From Alteromonas stellipolaris (lineage in GTDB: Bacteria > Pseudomonadota > Gammaproteobacteria > Enterobacterales > Alteromonadaceae), in the NCBI RefSeq assembly GCF_001562115.1, contig NZ_CP013926.1, positions 2,852,001 through 2,916,000 on the forward strand: a stretch of 64,000 nt of DNA. The letters are read 5' to 3'. The notes below the pieces were generated by a model. It saw only the letters and a program-made list of their open reading frames with translations. It ran no database searches and had not been told where the DNA came from. Positions 49,460-58,362 of the stretch are shown piece by piece. A program made the translations under genes and the position numbers. How positions within the stretch are numbered: position 1 is the first letter of the stretch; the number at the start of each line of letters is the position of its first letter.

Positions 49460-49915
49460 ATGGCAGCCGCTTCACTACCGTGGCGATACCCGTCGCCTTT
49501 TACTAAATTATGGCAAATAGACGCCAGTCATTTAGATCACTACAACCACGTTAATAATGTGGCTTACTTAAGCCAAGCAGAGGCATTGGCGTGGTCTCAT
49601 TCCAATTCACTTGGATTGCAGTTTTCTGACTATCAGTCGCTCAACCGAGCCATGGTGATTAAACGCCATGAACTTGATTATCATCTTCCTTCTCACGAAG
49701 GTGACAGCCTGCAATGTGCAACATGGATTATTAGCTGTGATAATAGACTAACCCTAAAAAGGCAGTTTCAATTTATCTGCGAGCGTAGAAAGAAAACCGT
49801 GTTTGAAGCACTAACCACCTTTGTTTGCGTAAGTTTAGATACTGGCGCTCCCAAGCGCTTGCCCGAACCATTTAAGGAAGTTTATGGTAATGCATGCATT
49901 GAACCCAGCCTCTAA
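49460..49915 (+). CDS. Acyl-CoA thioesterase, 4HBT hotdog family
   Basis: The 151-residue hotdog-fold protein has DHYNHVNNVAYLSQAEA (about 26-42), in which the Asp is the usual 4HBT catalytic residue position, and KRHELDYHLPSHEGD. Such enzymes hydrolyse acyl-CoA thioesters in the cytosol. It precedes the aspartic protease gene by 27 bp. Confidence 0.88.
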   Translation: MAAASLPWRYPSPFTKLWQIDASHLDHYNHVNNVAYLSQAEALAWSHSNSLGLQFSDYQSLNRAMVIKRHELDYHLPSHEGDSLQCATWIISCDNRLTLKRQFQFICERRKKTVFEALTTFVCVSLDTGAPKRLPEPFKEVYGNACIEPSL

Positions 49916-49942
49916 CTGCAAAGCGCAGGGGAAATTTTAGCG

Positions 49943-51139
49943 ATGAACAAAGGGTTATTAGCGTGTTTATTTGTGGTGCTTGCTGCATCTTTGCTATTAA
50001 ACGGCTACCTGTTTCTTTCATTGAACCAAGCCGTAGAGATAGCGGCGGCGAATAAAGCGTCGCTCATTCAATCTTCAGCCAACCTAAATAGCTATAACAA
50101 CGTGCCCGCTTCCAATGAACACAGTAATCAACGCAATAATAAACACAATGCGGTAACTACCAGTAAAGTAGGCACAGAACTAGAAAACGCTCCCCAAGTC
50201 GCAGAAGAGTATGTACATGAACTCACCCTACTGTTAAACAGCGGAAATTACGCTTTGCTAAAGCAACAATTAAATAGCGCATTACAACAGTTTCCCACCG
50301 ATGAAAGCTTGTTATTGCTTGAGGCTGAGTTAATAGTAAGAACACAGCCGCTATCAGATGCGCTTATTCACTTTCATGATTTAGCAGAGTTGTCCCTATC
50401 GCCAGCTAGCAACACAAAGGTTGATAAGCGAATTGCCAACCTTTACAACACCGCACAAGACGAGTTGTCGGCTAACGGACAATGGGACTTATTGGCTAAC
50501 TTAAATGAGCCCCTATTCCAACGGGTGCCTGATAGCAGGCAGTATACTCTTCAACTTGCCGAAGCCTATGCCAGGCAGCAAAAAATTACGCTGATGGAAG
50601 ATGTTCTGGCCAGCCTTTCTTATAACGACAACCAAGCTAATGCGATACGAAATATCGCGTACAGTGAAAGCAATCGTGATAACCAAAGTGGCGCTGACGA
50701 ACGTATTGCTAACAACGAACTTCTAGGGAATGATGTTACCCGAGTGGCACTTTTGCGAGACGGCGATCAGTACCGTGTTGCGGTAAAAGCCCTTAATCAA
50801 CAAGCTGACATGGTGCTAGATACCGGCGCCACCACAACCGCCATCACCACAGATTTATTCAGCCGCTTAGGTGGGCTACGCCGCCTTACCTTTATTGGTA
50901 ATTTTGATGTGAACACTGCCTCTGGTACCATCAGTGCGCCCTTGGTACACATCCCTACTTTTTATTTTGCAGGCTTCCGTTTTGATGATGTTTCAGCGCT
51001 AGTGCTGCCTGTCGATGCATTACCTAGCGCCGATGGATTATTGGGCATGAATATTTTAGGTAAATTCGACTTTTCAATTAGCCCACAAGACAGTGAATTA
51101 GCGTTAAAAGTACGAGAAGAAAGTAAAGCCCCTAATTAG
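49943..51139 (+). CDS. Membrane-anchored retropepsin-like aspartic protease
   Basis: The 398-residue protein has an N-terminal membrane anchor (about 5-28), a poorly conserved Asn/Ser-rich stretch, a TPR-like helical region (about 85-235) and a C-terminal clan AA aspartic protease domain (about 265-385) with active-site motif LDTGATTTAI and the second-strand GLLGMNILGKFDFSI. One Asp per chain means it must dimerise. The catalytic domain is expected on the periplasmic side. Substrate unknown. Confidence 0.87.
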   Translation: MNKGLLACLFVVLAASLLLNGYLFLSLNQAVEIAAANKASLIQSSANLNSYNNVPASNEHSNQRNNKHNAVTTSKVGTELENAPQVAEEYVHELTLLLNSGNYALLKQQLNSALQQFPTDESLLLLEAELIVRTQPLSDALIHFHDLAELSLSPASNTKVDKRIANLYNTAQDELSANGQWDLLANLNEPLFQRVPDSRQYTLQLAEAYARQQKITLMEDVLASLSYNDNQANAIRNIAYSESNRDNQSGADERIANNELLGNDVTRVALLRDGDQYRVAVKALNQQADMVLDTGATTTAITTDLFSRLGGLRRLTFIGNFDVNTASGTISAPLVHIPTFYFAGFRFDDVSALVLPVDALPSADGLLGMNILGKFDFSISPQDSELALKVREESKAPN

Positions 51140-51325
51140 ATCGAGTACATTCCATCTAGCGCTCATTCATACCTAGCTTAATACAGCGCCTTAACCAACT
51201 CGACGTCGGCTTGGTTTTTTAAACGCTAGCTTTCTTCGCGAAATTATCTGCCAACACCCATCATCTACACGTAAAAAGCCTCACCAAAACCTACCTGCGT
51301 GAGTACATATTTTACAACTATTCTC

Positions 51326-51353
51326 TTGACGCGAACAAATTTAAGCTTACACT
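51326..51353 (+). promoter_or_regulatory. Promoter of the desaturase operon
   Basis: -35 TTGACG (51326-51331) and -10 TACACT (51348-51353) with a 16-bp spacer. The -10 lies inside the first of two DesT/FabR-like operator copies, which fits repression. Confidence 0.55.
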
Positions 51354-51384
51354 TGTGCGCCGAGTGAGCGTACACTTGTACGCT
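51344..51384. promoter_or_regulatory. Two DesT/FabR-like operators upstream of the desaturase operon
   Basis: A perfect palindrome AGCGTACACTTGTACGCT (51367-51384) and a diverged copy AGCTTACACTTGTGCGC (51344-51360), 23 bp apart, share the core TACACTTGT. Arm sequence AGCGTA...TACGCT is close to the sites of FabR/DesT TetR-type regulators of unsaturated fatty acid genes, which fits the downstream desaturase. No regulator gene is in the window. Confidence 0.65.
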
Positions 51385-51388
51385 TAAG

Positions 51389-52504
51389 GTGTTTTTACTC
51401 TCTAGCAAAGTCTGTTTTGAAAAATTAATAGGTGTGATCTCTACGTTGAAACTATTACTCGATAATCTAGCCCATCGCTTTCTCCATCACGATTCATGGA
51501 GAGGATATTGGGAAGTGCTTATGCAGCAGTTTAAGCCTGCGTGGCGAGATGGCTATTACAGAGCGCAAGTTGAAGCTGTCAGAAACCTTAAATCTGACAT
51601 GGTGGAAGTTATTTTGACACCTGAGAAAGCTTGGCCTAGTCATATTGCAGGGCAACATATTGCACTAACCATTGAAGTGAATGGTAGGCTAACTACCCGT
51701 GTGTTTACCGTCGCTTGCGGTTCAAGCTTTCACCGCGAAACGAAAAACATTCGGCTTATCACTAAGGTCAATAACGAAGGTGCAATTACCCCGTTCCTTT
51801 CCTCGGTAACACCCAGCACATGGGTGAATATTTCGGTGCCTAAGGGTAGTTTCACACTACCTAATACCGATAAACCCGTACTTATGGTAGCGGGCGGTTC
51901 CGGCATAACGCCGTTTATCGCCATGCTTGAAGACGCCATTGAAAACAAGTTAATACACCGCGCACCTATCCACCTGCTCTATTTCGCAAAACCCAACGAG
52001 CACGTGTTGCAAAGCGAACTACTCGCCCTTCAAAAACGCACCAACAATTTTACTTTTGCCTTGTTAACTCGACAAAAAGACGGTGATGTCGAGGCTCATC
52101 TATCCCACTTCGCGGATGCTCACTGGTTGGTGTGTGGCCCTAACACTATTTACGAACAGGTTCAGAAAGTAGCGAAACTGGTGGAGGCACCGTTAGACAG
52201 TGAACATTTTGCCGCATTGCCCACTGTGAACATTGGCAGTCTGAGCGAAAAGGAAACCTTTTCTTTGGCACATAACGGTCAGCATTTAGCGGTGAACAAT
52301 CAGAAATCGCTGCTTTCGCAGCTTCAAGAAGCGAAGCAGCCTGTGACGTATGGCTGCGGTATGGGTATTTGCCATCAATGCCAATGTGTGAAAAAGCGGG
52401 GCGTAGTGCGAGATACCCGCACTGGCGAGTTATCCGATAGCGCCGAGCAACTTATTCAACTGTGTGTATCACAGGCCGTAACTGATTTGGAGATTCAACT
52501 ATGA
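51389..52504 (+). CDS. Ferredoxin reductase with 2Fe-2S domain, desaturase partner
   Basis: The 371-residue protein is a ferredoxin-NADP reductase-like flavoprotein fused to a C-terminal 2Fe-2S ferredoxin. FAD site RVFTVA (about 104), NAD(P) site VAGGSGITPFIAML (about 168-181), and cluster cysteines in YGCGMGICHQCQC (about 320) plus LCVSQA. Its stop overlaps the start of the desaturase gene as ATGA, so it supplies electrons to that enzyme, as in known mycobacterial and pseudomonad pairs. The start is uncertain: GTG 51389 is just past the operators; GTG 51434 is the alternative. Confidence 0.88.
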   Translation: MFLLSSKVCFEKLIGVISTLKLLLDNLAHRFLHHDSWRGYWEVLMQQFKPAWRDGYYRAQVEAVRNLKSDMVEVILTPEKAWPSHIAGQHIALTIEVNGRLTTRVFTVACGSSFHRETKNIRLITKVNNEGAITPFLSSVTPSTWVNISVPKGSFTLPNTDKPVLMVAGGSGITPFIAMLEDAIENKLIHRAPIHLLYFAKPNEHVLQSELLALQKRTNNFTFALLTRQKDGDVEAHLSHFADAHWLVCGPNTIYEQVQKVAKLVEAPLDSEHFAALPTVNIGSLSEKETFSLAHNGQHLAVNNQKSLLSQLQEAKQPVTYGCGMGICHQCQCVKKRGVVRDTRTGELSDSAEQLIQLCVSQAVTDLEIQL

Positions 52505-53649
52505 ACACTGGCGGCTTAATTAACACCAAGGAACTACAAGAAGCGCCTAGTCAAACTGACGCGGAATTACAAAAAGCAACTACGCCATCGCAGAGCATAA
52601 GTAAGCCTGATTACGCTATATTGGAAGCTCAGCTTGATGCAATAAAGTCGGAAGTAAAAGGTAAAATAGGCGCTGAAGATGCTGCCTATATTCGACGTAT
52701 TATCCTCATTCAGCGTATTTGTGAATGGAGTGGCCGAATATTATTAATGCTAGGTTTCTTACAGCCCGTACTTTGGGTAGCTGGCGTACTAAGTTTAGCC
52801 GCAGCAAAAATACTAGATAACATGGAAATTGGCCATAACGTAATGCACGGTCAGTATGACTGGATGAACGACTCGTTTATTAATTCAAAGCGGTATGAGT
52901 GGGATATTGCCTGCGATGGTGCAAGTTGGAATCGAGTGCACAACTACGAACATCACACCTACACCAATATTATTGGTAAGGATAGAGACTTTGGCTATGG
53001 CCTACTCCGCTTATCGAATGACTTTAGATGGCGGATAAAAAACCTCTGGCAGTTCGCTACCTATATTTTGCTTAGCGTAATGTTTCAGTGGGGTGTGTCA
53101 TATCACGAGATGGCCGCAGAACGCGTATTCTTCGGCAAGAAGAAAAACAACCGCAAAAACCAAGTAACCCATAGCGAGCTTAAAAAACGCTTTTTCAGTA
53201 AAGGCGCACGTCAGTTGGTAAAAGATTATGTGCTCTTCCCTCTTCTGGCTGGCCCGTTATTCTTATGGGTATTGTCAGGTAACCTTATAGCCAATTTGCT
53301 ACGTAATTTATGGACATCTACCATCATCTTTTGCGGACACTTTACCGGTGATGTAGAAACCTTTAACGCAGAGGATTGCAAAAACGAGACACGCGGCCAG
53401 TGGTACTATCGTCAGGCCTTAGGCTCATCAAATATTGAGGGCGGAAATTTATTTCACGTACTTACTGGGCATTTAAGCTTTCAGGTAGAACACCATTTAT
53501 TTCCTGACATTCCCGCCAGACGATACCGAGAAATGGCCCCTAAAGTACAAGCCGTATTTAAACAGCACGGTATGCACTACAACACTGGCAGTTTTTGGAA
53601 GCAGTACACTAGCGTACTAAAACGTATTGTTCGCTACTCTTTTCCTTAA
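52501..53649 (+). CDS. Membrane fatty acid desaturase
   Basis: The 382-residue integral membrane protein has the three histidine boxes of the di-iron desaturase family: HNVMH (about 113-117), HNYEHH (about 151-156) and the QVEHH box (about 328). About four membrane helices lie between them. It introduces a double bond into an acyl chain, probably Delta-9 type, using electrons from the co-translated reductase. It is preceded by operators typical of unsaturated-fatty-acid control. Confidence 0.93.
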   Translation: MNTGGLINTKELQEAPSQTDAELQKATTPSQSISKPDYAILEAQLDAIKSEVKGKIGAEDAAYIRRIILIQRICEWSGRILLMLGFLQPVLWVAGVLSLAAAKILDNMEIGHNVMHGQYDWMNDSFINSKRYEWDIACDGASWNRVHNYEHHTYTNIIGKDRDFGYGLLRLSNDFRWRIKNLWQFATYILLSVMFQWGVSYHEMAAERVFFGKKKNNRKNQVTHSELKKRFFSKGARQLVKDYVLFPLLAGPLFLWVLSGNLIANLLRNLWTSTIIFCGHFTGDVETFNAEDCKNETRGQWYYRQALGSSNIEGGNLFHVLTGHLSFQVEHHLFPDIPARRYREMAPKVQAVFKQHGMHYNTGSFWKQYTSVLKRIVRYSFP

Positions 53650-53775
53650 GCTTTCCTTAAACTTTCTTTAAGCGTAAAAACCTACCAGCCGGCCAAAGCG
53701 CTTGCGCTGGTATTTTTGCGCGCATAGGTACTTATAGAAAAACACTTTCAGAAGCAGGTACTGGCAGTACGAGCT

Positions 53776-54645
53776 TTAATTCAATCTAAGTACGATAACG
53801 CCGACAAAAGCGGCGGCTAACCCTAGCACTTCTTGACGGCTAAATGTTTCTTTTAAAGCAACATGAGAATAAAGGAGAATAAGTAAAATATTCATTCCTG
53901 AAATCGCGGAAACCAACCCGGTATTGCCAATAGAAAAAGCGGATATTATTGCAACCATTCCACTTACATTTGCGACCCCGACTATCAGTCCGCAAGAGAA
54001 GGTTTTTATTTCAGACCAATGAGTTTTATCTGAATATTGAGACGCTATAAAGTTCTTACGTTTTACTAGCCATCTCATGGCAAAAAGGAAACTACCAAAG
54101 CCAAACATCGAAGTTAACGTTGCAAAAACATCTGCCTCTAAGAGCGTGGATTGTTTACCCATTAAATCAGTAAACGTAAAGCACAATGCAGCAAGTAGCC
54201 CCCATTGCGCCCCTTGTAAATTGTTAATAGAGATATCCGAAGAATATCTAATAATACAAAGGCCACAAAAAATGATAACAAATCCAATTAATTGAATAGA
54301 GGTTAACGTCTCTTTCCAAATTAAGAATGCAAAGATGAGGACGAACAAAGGCGTTAACCCTGATAACACGCTAATAAGTGATGCTTTTCCTACTGAAAAC
54401 CCTTTGTGTAAAACAGCATTAGCGGCAAAAGATCCAAAGCCTAACCCCATACCAACAGCTACATCAGCCCAGCCATACCAACGTTGGTTTAACAACACTA
54501 CGCCTACTACGCTGATGATAAAGCCTATGCAGAAAACACCAAATAGCAGCAGGTCTCGATTTAAGTTTTTTTGTGATGTCCATTGATACAAGATCCCTCG
54601 CAAACCAAAGAAAAATGTTGCGAGCAATGCATAAACAATCCACAT
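53776..54645 (-). CDS. EamA-family (DMT) transporter
   Basis: The 289-residue protein has ten predicted membrane helices in two EamA halves (about 5-135 and 145-288), with the second half ending EVLGLAAAFVGVIVLRL. Members export metabolites or amino acids; the substrate is not evident. It is a single gene. Confidence 0.88.
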   Translation of the reverse strand: MWIVYALLATFFFGLRGILYQWTSQKNLNRDLLLFGVFCIGFIISVVGVVLLNQRWYGWADVAVGMGLGFGSFAANAVLHKGFSVGKASLISVLSGLTPLFVLIFAFLIWKETLTSIQLIGFVIIFCGLCIIRYSSDISINNLQGAQWGLLAALCFTFTDLMGKQSTLLEADVFATLTSMFGFGSFLFAMRWLVKRKNFIASQYSDKTHWSEIKTFSCGLIVGVANVSGMVAIISAFSIGNTGLVSAISGMNILLILLYSHVALKETFSRQEVLGLAAAFVGVIVLRLN

Positions 54646-55035
54646 AATAAATGAGTCTCTTGTTCGTTATGATTTGATAGCTTAAATTGAAAAAACAGCG
54701 TTTATAAATTAATAACCTGTTTTATTTATAGATGTGTGGGATTTTACTGTTTCATTATATGCTTTATTGAAGATTAGTTTATTTCAAATAGATGAAAGTG
54801 TTAGCGCAGATAAGATGTTTTTATACTTGCTATTATACGTGCTAAAAAGTCGGTGCCATAAGGTGCCATAAAATGAAGAGCGGCCACTGCCTGTATCAAC
54901 TAAAGAAGTCCGTTAAAGACAAAGTGCGGACATTCACTTGCAGGGATTCAAGTAAATATGTCCGACTTCAATTTGCGAAAAATAGATAGTGAAGCTGATG
55001 CCTATGAATCACGCAGATTATTCACTTCATTACCT
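54646..55035. other. Gap with a two-part inverted repeat, no gene
   Basis: No credible gene. A direct repeat GGTGCCATAA occurs twice near 54852-54871. A broken inverted repeat CGGACAT-ACTTG (54927-54940) / CAAGT-ATGTCCG (54949-54964) lies about 70 bp past the AraC gene's stop and may terminate it, but lacks a T-tract. Confidence 0.45.
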
Positions 55036-55968
55036 TTAATTTCCCGTTTGCGCCAATTTATATCGCAACTCGTTGACATCTTTCGCCGGGGAGCGCCCGT
55101 ACATTCGTCCGTATTCACGACTAAACTGAGATGGGCTTTCGTAACCAACCTGAAACGCAGCAGTAGCCGCATCAAGATGTTCAGTTAACATCAAACGTCT
55201 GGCTTCTTGAAGACGGATTTGCTTTATATATTGCAGCGGGCTCATCGCAGTCATATTTCTAAAGTGGTGATGAAAAGTAGATACACCCATGTTTGCTACC
55301 TGAGCCAAATCCTCCACTTTGATGTGTTGAGAAAACTGAGACTTGAGCCATGCGATTGCCTTTGCTACCTGATGCGTTTGTGTCCCCATTGCGGCGAGTT
55401 GCCTAAGCTTTTCACCCTGCTCCCCGACAAGCAAACGATAAAATATTTCTCGTCTTATCATGGGCGCGAGCATCGGAATATTTGTACTCTCATAAGCCAA
55501 ATCAAGTAGTCGTTGAAACCCGCTGATTAACGCTGGTGTTAGTTTACCCGTTGCCATACCACGATCTGAACGTTGCCCCTTGGGAGGCGGTAGTTGGCTG
55601 TCCGCCATCAGTTGCGTGATTTCCTGATAGTCGAAAGTCAGTTTAAGACCAAGATAAGGATGTTCGGCACTTGCTTCCGTGACTTGAGCTACTACCGGTA
55701 AATGAACACCTGAAAACAAATAGTGCTCTGTGTCATAAAAGAAGGTTTCCTCACCTAATTGAACACGCTTTGCTCCCTGTGCAATCAGACACACACTGGG
55801 TTCATATGCGCCAGCCATCGGAATGTTCGCGTCAATTTTCTTGAATACCGTCAATCCAGGAACATTTGTTGGGCAGTAATCATCGTGTACGGTCAGCTTC
55901 GAAATACTTGATGCTAAGTGCTTCATATTGTTTACATGGACAGGATCGGTCTTCATCTTTTTTGCCAT
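55036..55968 (-). CDS. AraC-family transcriptional regulator
   Basis: The 310-residue protein has an AraC N-terminal cupin-like domain (about 25-185; SVCLIAQGAKRVQLGEETFFYD in parts) and two C-terminal helix-turn-helix units (about 205-300; VEDLAQVANMGVSTFHHHFR, AAFQVGYESPSQFSREYGRMYG). It is divergent from the five-gene exported-enzyme cluster and is its likely regulator. The 200-bp gap has no clear operator I can name. Confidence 0.93.
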   Translation of the reverse strand: MAKKMKTDPVHVNNMKHLASSISKLTVHDDYCPTNVPGLTVFKKIDANIPMAGAYEPSVCLIAQGAKRVQLGEETFFYDTEHYLFSGVHLPVVAQVTEASAEHPYLGLKLTFDYQEITQLMADSQLPPPKGQRSDRGMATGKLTPALISGFQRLLDLAYESTNIPMLAPMIRREIFYRLLVGEQGEKLRQLAAMGTQTHQVAKAIAWLKSQFSQHIKVEDLAQVANMGVSTFHHHFRNMTAMSPLQYIKQIRLQEARRLMLTEHLDAATAAFQVGYESPSQFSREYGRMYGRSPAKDVNELRYKLAQTGN

Positions 55969-56168
55969 ATTACAGGTGTTTTATATATAGCCAGTATAGC
56001 CACTGTGAAGGCGCTAATACATAGATCTAATTTGTACTCAGAGAAATAGGCAATTATCGAACAGAATTTGAATACTGACTTTTCCTCGCCGTTACTATCC
56101 TAAATAACGTGAGATTCACTATTGATGTGTGAGCGCTATTTGGCACCTTTTTAAGTAACGGGAAAAAT

Positions 56169-57224
56169 ATGAAATCACTGGTTAAAACGGCTGCATTCCT
56201 ACTGGCGGCAAATCTATTGTCTGCTGAAGTATTGTCGGCGGACTATCGACAGAATCCATTTACGTTGACGTACGAAGGGGCCATTACGAAAAACGTTGAG
56301 GGTAAGGTCAATATTCATGCGGTGAGTTATAAATTAAATAACATCGACATCGCCGCGAATGTGTACACTCCACCTGGTTTTGACCCGTCGAAACAATATC
56401 CTGCGATTGTCATCGCTCACCCTAACGGTGGTGTGAAAGAGCAGGTTGCGGGGCTGTATGCTCAACGACTATCGGAACAAGGCTACATCACCATCACTGC
56501 TGATGCCGCTTACCAAGGTGCCAGCGGAGGTGAGCCTCGAAATATTGATAAACCGGCTAACCGTATTGAAGACATCAACGGCATGGCGGACGTCATTTCT
56601 ACCTACCCTGGGGTTTCAACATCCAAGATAGGACTTCTTGGCATTTGTGGTGGCGGTGGCTACTCCCTTAAAGCAGCGCAATCGGACAAACGTTTCAAAT
56701 CCATCGCGACACTTAGCATGTTTAATTCTGGACGTGTTCGCCGAAACGGTTACATGGACTCTGCGCTAGATACCATTCAGCAACGTTTAACGTCCGCTTC
56801 TGAAGCGCGAGAAATCGAAGCCAAGACGGGAGAAATCCGTTATGTCGGTGATGCAAAGCTAACCGACGAACAAATTGCAGCCTTGCCCTTCGATCTTTAC
56901 CGACAAGGATTCGAATATTATGGCAAAACCCATGCCCATCCAAATTCAACTTTTCGCTATACAGAGAGCAGTTTGTTGTCGCTGATGAATTTTGATGCGG
57001 CGACGAATATGGATCTTATTAATCAGCCCTTATTGATGATTGCCGGTAGTAAAGCGGATTCATTGTACATGACCAAGAACGCGTTTGAATTAGCGACCAA
57101 GTCTGAGGATAAGCATTTATTTCTTATCGAGGGTGCTACACACATTGAGACCTATTGGAAGCCTGAATACGTTTCACAAGCCATGACGCTACTCAGCCAC
57201 TTCTTTGATGACGTATTGAAGTAA
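56169..57224 (+). CDS. Exported alpha/beta hydrolase with cysteine nucleophile
   Basis: The 351-residue protein has a signal peptide (about 1-23) and a dienelactone-hydrolase/YcjY-like alpha/beta hydrolase fold. The nucleophile elbow reads LGICGGGGYS (about 156-165), i.e. Cys in place of Ser, as in dienelactone hydrolases. The acid and base are probably Asp in AGSKADSLY and His in EGATHIETYW near the C-terminus. It opens a five-gene cluster with tight spacing (12 bp to the next gene). Confidence 0.88.
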   Translation: MKSLVKTAAFLLAANLLSAEVLSADYRQNPFTLTYEGAITKNVEGKVNIHAVSYKLNNIDIAANVYTPPGFDPSKQYPAIVIAHPNGGVKEQVAGLYAQRLSEQGYITITADAAYQGASGGEPRNIDKPANRIEDINGMADVISTYPGVSTSKIGLLGICGGGGYSLKAAQSDKRFKSIATLSMFNSGRVRRNGYMDSALDTIQQRLTSASEAREIEAKTGEIRYVGDAKLTDEQIAALPFDLYRQGFEYYGKTHAHPNSTFRYTESSLLSLMNFDAATNMDLINQPLLMIAGSKADSLYMTKNAFELATKSEDKHLFLIEGATHIETYWKPEYVSQAMTLLSHFFDDVLK

Positions 57225-57236
57225 GGAGTTAATGAC

Positions 57237-58328
57237 ATGATTTCGATCATAAGAAGCTATCGTTCGTTGACTCTAGTGGCGTCAACAGTTTTGGTACTGA
57301 GTGCATGTAGCACTATCTATAAGACAAATGACTCAGCATCCCCTTTAATGCTCGCAGAACAAGGTAGTTTCGCAGTGGGTGGGACTGTCATTCAAAAAGA
57401 AGGGGAATTTGATCCGATAAAATTGACGTCTGCCGGGCAAACGTTACATGGCGATCACGCTTTTGTCTTTTATCAAATTCCAGTCAATGAACGAAAATAC
57501 CCGTTAGTAATGTGGCATGGTTTCGGGCAGTTCTCGAAAACGTGGGAATCTACACCAGATGGCCGTGAAGGTTACCAGAATATATTCCTACGCAAAGGGT
57601 ACGGCGTTTATTTGATTGACCAACCCCGGCGTGGTAACGCCGCAAAAGGCACACAACCTGGTAGCTACGAGCCGATTCCGAATGAGCAAATGTGGTTCAA
57701 TACTTTTCGCGTTGGTACATGGCCTGACTACTTCCCCAATGTACAGTTTCCGACAGATGAAGCGTCGTTAGAACAATATTTTCGACAAATGGTGCCTGAT
57801 GTCGGCCCTATCAATATCAATGTAAATGCTGATGCGGTTGAAGCCTTATTTACCAAGATTGGCGATGGCATCCTGGTTACCCATTCACACAGTGGTGGCA
57901 TGGGGTGGCAGGCAGCCACGCAGAGTCAGCACATTAAGGCCATTGTTTCTTATGAACCCGGTAGTAACTTTGTTTTCCCTGAAGGCGAAGCGCCTGCCCC
58001 CAAGCAGAGTAGCAGTGGTCTATTAACTGCGGTAGAGGTTCCTTTGGATGATTTTAATAAGCTGACTCAGATCCCAATTGTTATTTATTACGGTGACAAT
58101 ATTCCTGAAAAACCCAGTGAATTGCCTGGCGAAGATGGCTGGCGAATCAGGCTTGAGATGGCTTATGAGTGGGCTGATACCATAAACCGACATGGTGGAG
58201 ATGCTACCGTTATTCACCTTCCCAAAATAGGTATTTATGGCAACACACACTTTCCATTTTCAGACCTGAATAACAACGAAATAGCAACGCTTATGTCGGA
58301 TTGGTTGCATGAGAAAGGTTTAGATTAA
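57237..58328 (+). CDS. Alpha/beta hydrolase lipoprotein
   Basis: The 363-residue protein has a lipoprotein signal with lipobox LSAC (Cys at about 24). The fold is alpha/beta hydrolase: oxyanion region VMWHGFGQ, nucleophile elbow THSHSGGMGW (about 215-224) and C-terminal catalytic His in GIYGNTHFPFSD. Serine is the nucleophile here, unlike the upstream paralogue. Expected at the outer or inner membrane facing the periplasm; substrate unknown. Confidence 0.87.
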   Translation: MISIIRSYRSLTLVASTVLVLSACSTIYKTNDSASPLMLAEQGSFAVGGTVIQKEGEFDPIKLTSAGQTLHGDHAFVFYQIPVNERKYPLVMWHGFGQFSKTWESTPDGREGYQNIFLRKGYGVYLIDQPRRGNAAKGTQPGSYEPIPNEQMWFNTFRVGTWPDYFPNVQFPTDEASLEQYFRQMVPDVGPININVNADAVEALFTKIGDGILVTHSHSGGMGWQAATQSQHIKAIVSYEPGSNFVFPEGEAPAPKQSSSGLLTAVEVPLDDFNKLTQIPIVIYYGDNIPEKPSELPGEDGWRIRLEMAYEWADTINRHGGDATVIHLPKIGIYGNTHFPFSDLNNNEIATLMSDWLHEKGLD

Positions 58329-58362
58329 GAGTACACGAATCATTCTATTACGGGAGGAAATC

